Of a stretch of DNA of 64,000 nucleotides, positions 26,652 to 35,023 are shown one piece after another. The stretch lies in the NCBI GenBank assembly GCA_018970395.1, contig JAGWWM010000005.1:1-64000 (forward strand), given 5' to 3'. Each line of letters starts with the position of its first letter. Position 1 is the stretch's first letter. The notes beneath the pieces are model-generated. The model did not search any database. It was not told the origin of the DNA and saw only the letters and a program-made list of their open reading frames with translations. This stretch comes from Bacteroidota bacterium. GTDB lineage: Bacteria; Bacteroidota; Bacteroidia; Chitinophagales; Chitinophagaceae. Made by a program: the position numbers and the translations under genes.

Positions 26652-26733
26652 CGTCATGTTGAGCGATAGCGAAACATCTCATGAATCGAAGACTGTTTCA
26701 TGAGGAGATCCTTCGCTTACGCTCAGGATGACG
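26652..26733. repeat. paired-hairpin repeat
   Basis: CGTCATGTTGAGCGATAGCGAAACATCTCATG ... GAGATCCTTCGCTTACGCTCAGGATGACG. Confidence 0.9.
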
Positions 26734-26790
26734 TTAAGTAAACAACCACGAAAACAAAGAGAACCACTACAACCTTTTCTTTTGAAATCT

Positions 26791-27417
26791 ATGTTTTATA
26801 AGAAATTCCTCAAACGCCTCATCGATATTCTCGCAAGCTTTCTTTTGCTCTTGCTCCTGAGTCCTTTATTACTGCTCGTGGGATTTTTACAATTGTATTT
26901 CCACAAAGGCAAAATCTGGTTCAAGCAGCAGCGACCGGGTAGGCATGGAAAATTATTTTATATCCTGAAATTCAAAACCATGTCGGATGAAGTGGATGAG
27001 CAAGGAAAATTATTGCCTGACGTAATGAGATTGACAAAATGGGGCAATTTTCTTCGTAAATCATCTATTGATGAACTGCCGCAACTGATCAATATCCTGA
27101 AAGGAGAGATGAGTCTGGTAGGCCCTCGTCCATTGTTGGTGGAATACCTGAAAAGGTACAATGATCGTCAGCGCAGACGCCATGATGTGAAACCCGGTGT
27201 GACGGGTTGGGCGCAGGTGAATGGCAGAAATGCCATTTCATGGGATCAGAAATTTGAACTGGATGTCTGGTATACAGAAAATATGAGCTTATGGCTGGAT
27301 ATCAAAATTCTTTTTAAAACCCTTCATAAAGTAATTCGCTCAAAAGAGATCAGTCACACCGGACATGCCACTATGCCGGTATTTAAAGGAAATGAAGATC
27401 AGCATGCAGAAGAATAA
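26791..27417 (+). CDS. initiating sugar-phosphate transferase (PglC-like)
   Basis: RLIDILASFLLLLLLSPLLLLV...RPGRHGKLFYILKFKTM...SLVGPRPLL; start moved from 26728, which lies in repeat sequence. Confidence 0.92.
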   Translation: MFYKKFLKRLIDILASFLLLLLLSPLLLLVGFLQLYFHKGKIWFKQQRPGRHGKLFYILKFKTMSDEVDEQGKLLPDVMRLTKWGNFLRKSSIDELPQLINILKGEMSLVGPRPLLVEYLKRYNDRQRRRHDVKPGVTGWAQVNGRNAISWDQKFELDVWYTENMSLWLDIKILFKTLHKVIRSKEISHTGHATMPVFKGNEDQHAEE

Positions 27418-28015
27418 ATTTTATCTGTGGGGTGCCAGCGGTCATGGGATGGTAATCGCAGAAATCATTGAATCAGCCGGTGATCAGGTACAAGGATTTT
27501 TAGATGCAGATACATCCATCAAAGAGTTGCTTGGTTATTCAGTACAGCATCGTATCGAAGACATGAACTTTGATGCTACCGATCAATGGATCATCAGCGT
27601 TGGCAAGAATGCCACCCGTAAAAAACTTGCGGAATCCAATAAGCTGAATTACGGGAAAGCCATTCATCCATCTGCCATACTTTCCGCTCGTTGTACAATC
27701 GCCGAAGGAACAGTTGTCATGGCAGGAGTGAGCATCAACTCTAAAGCCCAAATAGGTAAACATGTCATTTTGAATACCGGCTGCTCGGTAGATCATGAAT
27801 GTATCATTGAAGATTATGTTCATCTTTCCCCTCACGCAGTATTGCCCGGCAATGTCATTGTAGGAGAGGGTACGCATATTGGCACGGGAGCGGTTGCAAT
27901 ACCTGGTATTAAGATTGGCAAATGGTGTACGATTGGTGCGGGTACTGTCATCATCAAAGACGTCCCGGATGGCGCCACGGTGGTGGGTGTGCCGGGGAGG
28001 ATTGTTAGGTTGTAG
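27404..28015 (+). CDS. PglD/NeuD-like sugar O/N-acyltransferase
   Basis: KFYLWGASGHGMVIAEIIESAGDQVQGFLDAD...HPSAILS...GTGAVAIPGIKIGKWCTIGAGTVIIKDVPDGATVVGVPGRIV. Confidence 0.87.
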   Translation: MQKNKFYLWGASGHGMVIAEIIESAGDQVQGFLDADTSIKELLGYSVQHRIEDMNFDATDQWIISVGKNATRKKLAESNKLNYGKAIHPSAILSARCTIAEGTVVMAGVSINSKAQIGKHVILNTGCSVDHECIIEDYVHLSPHAVLPGNVIVGEGTHIGTGAVAIPGIKIGKWCTIGAGTVIIKDVPDGATVVGVPGRIVRL

Positions 28016-28054
28016 GTTATTGGTTGTAGGTTGTTGACAGGTTTTTTTAGTATT

Positions 28055-28595
28055 TATCCCCCTCTTGGAGGGGGACTTAGGGGGAGGATAAGAAAGTTGT
28101 AGGACGAGTCAGGGGGAGGACTTTAGATCGATGACTCTCTCAGTAATCCAATTTAATATAACTTCTTTAACAGAAGCTATATTATTTAATACCTCCTCGT
28201 CAGTAAATCGGAGAATCTCAAAGCCAAATTCTCGAAGAACTTCTTCACGGTTACGATCATTTTTTATGACAATTTCATCCAAATGTGTTATGCCATCCGC
28301 TTCAATAATTAACTTTAATGCCTTACACATAAAATCAGCGATATATTTGAGTATAGGACGCTGCCTATTGAATGTATAGCCATGCATCATTCCCGCTCTT
28401 AAAGCGTATTTCCATAAGCAGACCTCTGCTTTTGTCATTCTTTTTCGAAGTGCTCTGGAATAATCTTTTAGTCTTGGGTTATAAAAAGAGTTGGAGTAAA
28501 AGTGATTTAAGTGTTTTTTCATGGTTTATTTTGTTAGCGTTATATGCAAAGATAACCAAATTTCCCTCCCCCTTCGCCCCCTCCAGAGGGGGATA
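28055..28595. mobile_element. candidate REP-like unit: DUF559 endonuclease gene bracketed by inverted palindromic repeats
   Basis: Left TATCCCCCTCTTGGAGGGGGACTTAGGGGGAGG (28055-28087); right, reverse complemented, TATCCCCCTCTGGAGGGGGCGAAGGGGGAGG (28565-28595). Confidence 0.5.
28109..28522 (-). CDS. DUF559 (Vsr-like) endonuclease domain protein
   Basis: LRKRMTKAEVCLWKYALRAGMMHGYTFNRQRPILKYIADFMCKALKLIIEADGITH...RNREEVLREFGFEILRFTDEEV. Confidence 0.93.
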   Translation of the reverse strand: MKKHLNHFYSNSFYNPRLKDYSRALRKRMTKAEVCLWKYALRAGMMHGYTFNRQRPILKYIADFMCKALKLIIEADGITHLDEIVIKNDRNREEVLREFGFEILRFTDEEVLNNIASVKEVILNWITERVIDLKSSP

Positions 28596-28708
28596 CTTTC
28601 TAACTGACTTCATTGACACCATGACATCAAGATACCTTGACACCGTCCCGACAACAACTTGCAAATAGAGAATTATCTTTATCCTCATTAAGAATATTAA
28701 ATAATATA

Positions 28709-29845
28709 ATGTCTAACAAAATCTGGCTCTCCCCCCCGCACATGGGCGGAAAAGAAATTGAATTCGTTCAGGAAGCGTTTGATACCAACTGGATTGCTCC
28801 ACTCGGCCCGAATGTAGATGCGTTTGAAAAACAGCTGGCTGAAGCTACGCAAACGACTGAAGCAGCAGCACTCACTTCGGGTACTGCGGCGCTGCATTTG
28901 GCACTACGTATGCTGGGTGTGAAGCAAAATGATATTGTGCTTTGTCAGAGTATGACTTTCGCGGCATCGGCTTTTCCGATCGTCTATGAAAAAGCAATTC
29001 CGGTTTTTATTGATAGCGAAAGGGATACATGGAATATGGATCCTGAATTACTTGAAGACGCGCTGAAGACATATCAGTCGCAGGGTAAAAGAGTTGGCGC
29101 TATTATCGTAGTACATCTTTACGGCATGCCGGCGAAAATGAATGAGATCAAAGCACTGGCACAACAATATCAGGTGCCCTTGATAGAAGATGCGGCTGAG
29201 GCATTGGGATCTTCTTATTTTGGACAACCTTGCGCAGGACTTGGGGATATGGGTATCCTGAGTTTTAATGGCAATAAAATCATCACCACCAGCGGTGGCG
29301 GTGCTCTCGTGAGCAATCGCTCAGAATGGGTGAAGGAAGTACGCTATCTTTCCACACAGGCAAGAGATCCCTTCCCTCATTATGAACATACCAAAATTGG
29401 GTTCAACTACCGCATGAGTAACGTGACGGCGGGAATTGGACGCGGACAAATGCTGGTTTTGTCTGACCGCGTGACCAAGCGCAGAGAACATTTTGATTTT
29501 TATCAGCAAAAATTAGCTAACTTCCCAGGCGTTTCCTTCCTCCCCGAACCAAAGGGATTTTATTCTAACCGTTGGTTAACTACAATACTGATAGACCCTG
29601 AAAAATCCAATGGCGTAACAACGGATCAAATTCGTTTGAAATTGGATGCTCATAATATTGAATCCAGACCGCTTTGGAAACCAATGCATCTGCAACCGGT
29701 ATTCAAAGATGCTGCGAAATTTGATCGGGGAGTTTCGGAAGATCTTTTTGCCAAAGGGCTTTGTCTGCCCAGCGGCAGCTCGCTGACCGATGAAGAACGT
29801 GAATTAGTAGTATCATTGGTAAAATCATGTTGGAATGAAGGCTAA
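28709..29845 (+). CDS. DegT/DnrJ/EryC1 family aminotransferase (PglE-like)
   Basis: MSNKIWLSPPHMGGKEIEFVQEAFDTNWIAPLGPNVDAFE...EDAAEALGSSYFGQPCAGLGDMGILSFNGNKIITTSGGGAL. Confidence 0.92.
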   Translation: MSNKIWLSPPHMGGKEIEFVQEAFDTNWIAPLGPNVDAFEKQLAEATQTTEAAALTSGTAALHLALRMLGVKQNDIVLCQSMTFAASAFPIVYEKAIPVFIDSERDTWNMDPELLEDALKTYQSQGKRVGAIIVVHLYGMPAKMNEIKALAQQYQVPLIEDAAEALGSSYFGQPCAGLGDMGILSFNGNKIITTSGGGALVSNRSEWVKEVRYLSTQARDPFPHYEHTKIGFNYRMSNVTAGIGRGQMLVLSDRVTKRREHFDFYQQKLANFPGVSFLPEPKGFYSNRWLTTILIDPEKSNGVTTDQIRLKLDAHNIESRPLWKPMHLQPVFKDAAKFDRGVSEDLFAKGLCLPSGSSLTDEERELVVSLVKSCWNEG

Positions 29846-31694
29846 AAAGCCCGTACGCATTACGCCCGCTAAAATTGTTCTTGCAGGAGACGTCTTACTG
29901 ATCGCTCTTGGATTTCTATCTGCGATTCTGTTGAATTACAGAATTCTCAGCATCGAAGAAATCCCTACAGTAACCATGCTCATCCGCATGAGCATCCATT
30001 TGGTGGCAGCTTTTGCTTTATGGTATCTCTTCAAAATTCAAAAGAGAGTCATCCGTCACTTTCATGTGCGTGACTATCTCCAGATCATCTTTGTGCTGGG
30101 TTGGATACACGTTGTTTCCTCTCTCTTCAATTTTGTCCTCGAAAAGAAACATCATTTTAGCGCGGCGGTCTGGTTGCTCAGTTATTTCATTACGGTATTC
30201 TATGTATTGACCAGTCGCATTCTCGTCAGCTATCTTTTTGAGTACTACAAGAAGAATCGCCAGAAAAATCAGGATAAAAGACTGATCATTTTTGGTGCAG
30301 CGGAACTGGGACTAACCCTGAAAAAATCCATTACCAGCCATCCTGAGTCGGGTTTTCGCATCATGGGCTTTATTGATGACGATATTAATAAAGTTGGGAA
30401 GATTATTGAGGGGTTTGAGGTGTACAGTGCCACGGAAAACCTTCGTAAAACCATTGTAAGGCTCGGAGTAACGGATATTATCATTGCAACCAAGACCCTC
30501 GATCCGGTACGAAAATCGCAGTTTCTGAATGATACCATCATTTTCAATATCCGCATCCGGGAACTTCCCTCTCTCGAACAATGGTTTGATTCTCATTTTA
30601 ACCTCAATACCATCAAGCAGGTAAATATTCACGACCTGCTCAACCGTGAGCCCATCAATTTGCACAATGAAGATGTGATGCGTCAGCTGGCTCATAAAGT
30701 TATTCTGGTAACCGGTGCGGCAGGTTCTATTGGAAGTGAAATCGTGCGCCGCCTGGTGGATCAGGAAGCGGAGAAGATTATTTGTGTGGATATTGCTGAG
30801 ACTCCACTTTATGAACTGGAGCAGGAGCTGAAACGTGCCGGTCAGGCCTCTCGTATGGTGCAGGTACTTGCCGATGTACGCAATGAAATAGCCATGCAGG
30901 CGGTCTTTGATCAGTACCATCCTCATTTTGTCTTTCATGCAGCGGCTTACAAACATGTTCCCATCATAGAGGCCTTTCCTCATGAGGCTTTGCAATCGAA
31001 CGTAATGGGCACCTGGATTACTTCCAATCTCGCGGGTAAGCATGGGGTGGAAAAATTTGTACTTGTTTCTACCGATAAAGCCATCAACCCTACCAGCATC
31101 ATGGGGGCTTCTAAACGAATGGCGGAAATGGTGTCACAGTCTTTACAGGATTTATATCCTTCGACTGATTTTATCGTAACTCGTTTTGGAAATGTGCTTG
31201 GATCCAATGGTTCCGTAGTGCCTTTATTTCAAAACCAGATACAAAACGGCGGACCGGTAACGATTACGCATCCGGAAATGCAGCGATATTTTATGACGAT
31301 TCCGGAAGCGGCGCAGTTGGTTGTAGAAGCCGGCTTGATGGGACAGGGTGGGGAAGTGTTCATTTTTGACATGGGAGAGCCGGTGAAGATTTATGATCTG
31401 GCGATGAACATGATCCGACTGGCCGGACTGGTGCCGGGCGTAGATATTCCCATCACTTTTACCGGAATCAGACCCGGAGAGAAGCTTTATGAGGATCTTT
31501 TTGCAGATCAGGAGCAGGTAAAACAGACGCACCACAAAAAGATCATGATTGGGAAAGTGAAGAAATACAGCCTTGAAGAAATGCAGACTTTAATAAGTGA
31601 ACTCAATGCTTTCGACCGTATTCCAGACAAGGAAACGGTGAAGCAAATCATCCGAAGAGTAGTGCCGGAATATAAGCCGATGGAAGTTTCTTGA
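29835..31694 (+). CDS. UDP-sugar 4,6-dehydratase (CapD/PglF-like, N-terminal TM region)
   Basis: VILVTGAAGSIGSEIVRRL...FHAAAYKHVPIIEAFPHEA...STDKAINPTSIMGASKRMAE...RPGEKLYEDL. Confidence 0.93.
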   Translation: MKAKKPVRITPAKIVLAGDVLLIALGFLSAILLNYRILSIEEIPTVTMLIRMSIHLVAAFALWYLFKIQKRVIRHFHVRDYLQIIFVLGWIHVVSSLFNFVLEKKHHFSAAVWLLSYFITVFYVLTSRILVSYLFEYYKKNRQKNQDKRLIIFGAAELGLTLKKSITSHPESGFRIMGFIDDDINKVGKIIEGFEVYSATENLRKTIVRLGVTDIIIATKTLDPVRKSQFLNDTIIFNIRIRELPSLEQWFDSHFNLNTIKQVNIHDLLNREPINLHNEDVMRQLAHKVILVTGAAGSIGSEIVRRLVDQEAEKIICVDIAETPLYELEQELKRAGQASRMVQVLADVRNEIAMQAVFDQYHPHFVFHAAAYKHVPIIEAFPHEALQSNVMGTWITSNLAGKHGVEKFVLVSTDKAINPTSIMGASKRMAEMVSQSLQDLYPSTDFIVTRFGNVLGSNGSVVPLFQNQIQNGGPVTITHPEMQRYFMTIPEAAQLVVEAGLMGQGGEVFIFDMGEPVKIYDLAMNMIRLAGLVPGVDIPITFTGIRPGEKLYEDLFADQEQVKQTHHKKIMIGKVKKYSLEEMQTLISELNAFDRIPDKETVKQIIRRVVPEYKPMEVS

Positions 31695-31751
31695 AATTTT
31701 TATATGATTACTAAAAAAAATAATTTATTTTCGCTATAGATCCTACTGATT

Positions 31752-32804
31752 ATGAACAAATTCATACCACTTACCATCCTGACATTTCTCATGGGTACAT
31801 CGCTTACTTTGAAGGCGCAAAACCCCAGAATGGCTTTGTATGAGTCTTCTCCTTTAAATGTAAATCCCGCCTACACCGGTTACTACAACGGTAAAATCAG
31901 GTTAGGAGCACATGCCAGCATGATGCAAACAGACACTTCATCCATGGTTCATACCAATACATCCTTAGAGCTCAGAACTAATTATGATGAAAACGACCCT
32001 CTCCCCCAAAGGTATCTGGCCGTTGGGTTTAATTTTTACCGCTATGCTCACCCTAGCAATGCTTTAAGCGGAGCCTTCCCTTCTTTGTCTTTAGCCTATC
32101 ACACTTATCTTGATCGCAGAAGACGACATGGAATTAGCGGAGGAGCTCAATTCACTTATGCAATGGGTCAATATAATGCGGACGGAAAAGAAGAGTTAAA
32201 ACCGGATCCTCAAATATTTGGAGGAGGTTTTGCAATTAAAGGGTTTGGCACTCAGGCAACCCTTAACTATGCTAATTTCGCAGTGGGTGGTATTTATGCT
32301 TATAAATCCCGTGATTTCGAATTAGAGGCCGGCGTTGCAATGTATAATTTGTTTTATCCTAAAACAGATATTTTCCGGCAGGACTTGGAAACCAGACAAC
32401 GTCACAGGGGTGTATTCTCTCTTAAGCTAGGGTTAGAGCTAAATCAAACAAAAAGATTGTATCTTAAAACTTTGTACTGGAGAGATGGTCTTTATTGGTT
32501 AAGTACGTCATTGACTGATCCTACCGGAGCATACAGAATCTCCGGCTGGTTGGGGGCAGAATTAATCAATCGCCCGCTGATAGATAAGAAAATGGTTTAT
32601 AATTATGGTATCTACACCCGTGCACTTGCTTCTATCATGCCGGTTGTTGAATCAGTTTACAAGAATCTTTACAGTGTCAGACTTACTTACGAATATCCGT
32701 TTAATAGCAAGGATTTTGATGCTTACAGAGCCAGAAGTCTTGAAATAGCCTTTCGGATTTTCATCAATCCAAGAGGAAGAATCGTACCATTCACGGAAGA
32801 TTAA
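31752..32804 (+). CDS. PorP/SprF family type IX secretion system membrane protein
   Basis: Signal peptide; QNPRMALYESSPLNVNPAYTGYYNGKIRLG. Confidence 0.88.
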   Translation: MNKFIPLTILTFLMGTSLTLKAQNPRMALYESSPLNVNPAYTGYYNGKIRLGAHASMMQTDTSSMVHTNTSLELRTNYDENDPLPQRYLAVGFNFYRYAHPSNALSGAFPSLSLAYHTYLDRRRRHGISGGAQFTYAMGQYNADGKEELKPDPQIFGGGFAIKGFGTQATLNYANFAVGGIYAYKSRDFELEAGVAMYNLFYPKTDIFRQDLETRQRHRGVFSLKLGLELNQTKRLYLKTLYWRDGLYWLSTSLTDPTGAYRISGWLGAELINRPLIDKKMVYNYGIYTRALASIMPVVESVYKNLYSVRLTYEYPFNSKDFDAYRARSLEIAFRIFINPRGRIVPFTED

Positions 32805-32830
32805 TTTCAAATCATGTATGCTATTTTACA

Positions 32831-32856
32831 AGGGGGTCAACTGACTCCCTTTTTTT
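32831..32856 (+). terminator. rho-independent-type terminator after the PorP/SprF gene
   Basis: AGGGGGTCA-AC-TGACTCCCT followed by TTTTTT. Confidence 0.8.
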
Positions 32857-32961
32857 GTTTGTGCCTTTTGGATTAATCTAGAAAATGTTCATTAAATGTT
32901 TGTAACATATTTGCCATCTATCATAAACTATGCTAACTTTACTATTCAAACAATCATATAA

Positions 32962-33492
32962 ATGTCCAACCAAAATCAGCAAGTTTATTGGTATGCGGTA
33001 TATACCCGACCCAACAGGGAAAAAAGAATTGCTGAACAACTGTCTCAACGCGGAGTGGTGGTATATTGTCCGCTGCAGAAGGTAATTCGACAGTGGAGCG
33101 ACAGAAAGAAAACGCTGGAGATTCCTGCCTTTAGAGGATATGTTTTTGTTCAAATTCACGACGCTATTCGTTGGGAAATTCTGGCGACTGATGGGATTAT
33201 TAATTTCGTTTGTCATGAAGGGAAACCGGCTCGTATCCCTGCCCAGGAAATAGAAACCGTGCGTCGGTTTTTTCAGGATATTTCGGATATACCTGTTGAT
33301 GAAACAGATATTCGCGTCAATGATATAGCTCGAGTGTATAGCGGTGTACTCATGGGCATGGAAGGTGAAGTGGTAGATGTTAAAAATCGCTTTGCGATTC
33401 TGAAAATTCCAACTTTAGGTATTCAGATTCAGGTGAAAGTTGCAAAAGAAAATATACAAGTCATCCGAAAAAGCAAATCGTCCAACGGCTGA
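32962..33492 (+). CDS. UpxY/NusG-like transcription antiterminator
   Basis: YWYAVYTRPNREKRIAEQLSQRGVVVYCPLQK...AFRGYVFVQI...GVLMGMEGEVVDVKNRFAILKI. Confidence 0.9.
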   Translation: MSNQNQQVYWYAVYTRPNREKRIAEQLSQRGVVVYCPLQKVIRQWSDRKKTLEIPAFRGYVFVQIHDAIRWEILATDGIINFVCHEGKPARIPAQEIETVRRFFQDISDIPVDETDIRVNDIARVYSGVLMGMEGEVVDVKNRFAILKIPTLGIQIQVKVAKENIQVIRKSKSSNG

Positions 33493-33496
33493 TTTT

Positions 33497-35011
33497 TTAT
33501 CTTTTCACTTTTAACTTCCCAACTTTCCTGCTAACCACTTCATACAATTGCATTGCATCAGGGGTGAGTTTCATTGAGAAAATACCGGCAATAAATATCA
33601 GTACAAATAACCCACTTCTTATCATTATTCCAAACCAGCCATCTACCTGTGTAGTATAGCGGGCAAGTAGAAATCCAATCACCCCTAAGCCAATTGCATA
33701 AAGCGTTTTTTGATTAAAGGGTTGTAAATTAAATTTTTTCCAAAGAAAAATAAAACGAATCAAATTATATACACTGAACGAAATCAGATTTGCATAAGCA
33801 CTTCCCATCAAGCCCATTTCTTTTATCAACATATAATTTAAAGGAAGGAATAGGATAATCAGTATTACACCTGTCATGAATTCAAAACGCCACTGGCTGG
33901 ATGTGCCGATAATCTGCGCGTTAATACCCGTGCCTACATCTATTAATTTGGAAATTCCCAAGATGAAAACCACTTCTATACCTGCCTGATATGCGGCCTG
34001 AATGCCAAGTAATTGAAATGCTTCTCGGATATTCAGCCATATTCCAATAAAAATAAATAGTCCGACTAATAATAGATTGATGGAGGAGCGCTCATAAATC
34101 CGCTGAATTTCATTTTTATTTTTTTCTTTCCACGCAAGTGATAATATGGGAATCGTTGCTGCAATAATACTTCGTTGAGGCACCTGAATAAGATTGGCGA
34201 TATAAGTCGATAGATTAAAAACCCCTGCATCGTGAATGCCCTGCGGACTAACGCTTGCAATAATAATGCTGTCTGCAACCTGTGAGAGAATCATGATGAT
34301 GCTGCCGCCATATACATAAGCGGAGAGACTCATCATTTTAAATTTGAACCGTCGGGTAACCTTGCTGATTTTAAACTGAATCGGCCATTGACCTTTTTTT
34401 CTCAAATAAAATCCAAGCACAAAAACGATTGCCAAATATTGAAAAGCAAAAAATTTGATGAAACCGCTGTAGTCAAATACCCCCGCAACAAATGCCAGAA
34501 TCAATCCCAATGTAAACAGTCGCATCAGTGTTTCTCTGAGAAAATTGGGCAGAATGGATTGTTTATAAGTAAATGAAAAACTTTCCAGTAAATTAAAAAG
34601 TAAGAGTCCCAACCCAAATACAAAAATCCATGGATAATAGTCAACAAATAAAGCGGAGCGCTCACTGTATTTTCTAACAATAAGGGGCTCAAAAATATAG
34701 CCACCTGTTAACACCATAAGAAAACCAATCAATACAGTAATAAAAGTCCAGGTATATAAGTCGTTTTGCTGTCGTGAAAGATGCTGTTGATAGTAGGGAA
34801 AGAATTTATAGACCACCGGAATGACACCTAAAGCGGCAAAAACATAAATAAGACTTCCAATGTCAAAAAATAATCGGGTAAGTCCATACTCGGCAGGCGT
34901 AAAACTATGAGCGCCGTTTTTGATAAAAAACCAGGTATTCACAAATCCGATCAAAAAACCCACATAGATTACAATACTCGATACAATCGCTTGCTTTCTG
35001 ATTTCTCCCAT
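33497..35011 (-). CDS. polysaccharide flippase/Wzx-like MOP superfamily protein
   Basis: Polytopic ~504-aa protein, IVYVGFLIGFVNTWFFIKNGAHSFTPAEYGLTRLFFD. Confidence 0.82.
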   Translation of the reverse strand: MGEIRKQAIVSSIVIYVGFLIGFVNTWFFIKNGAHSFTPAEYGLTRLFFDIGSLIYVFAALGVIPVVYKFFPYYQQHLSRQQNDLYTWTFITVLIGFLMVLTGGYIFEPLIVRKYSERSALFVDYYPWIFVFGLGLLLFNLLESFSFTYKQSILPNFLRETLMRLFTLGLILAFVAGVFDYSGFIKFFAFQYLAIVFVLGFYLRKKGQWPIQFKISKVTRRFKFKMMSLSAYVYGGSIIMILSQVADSIIIASVSPQGIHDAGVFNLSTYIANLIQVPQRSIIAATIPILSLAWKEKNKNEIQRIYERSSINLLLVGLFIFIGIWLNIREAFQLLGIQAAYQAGIEVVFILGISKLIDVGTGINAQIIGTSSQWRFEFMTGVILIILFLPLNYMLIKEMGLMGSAYANLISFSVYNLIRFIFLWKKFNLQPFNQKTLYAIGLGVIGFLLARYTTQVDGWFGIMIRSGLFVLIFIAGIFSMKLTPDAMQLYEVVSRKVGKLKVKR

Positions 35012-35023
35012 ACAAGCCCGAAG

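Noticed and set aside
30312-31043. 243-aa antisense ORF inside the PglF-like gene
   Set aside because: Long shadow ORF opposite a clearly coding gene; no recognisable domain or supporting context.
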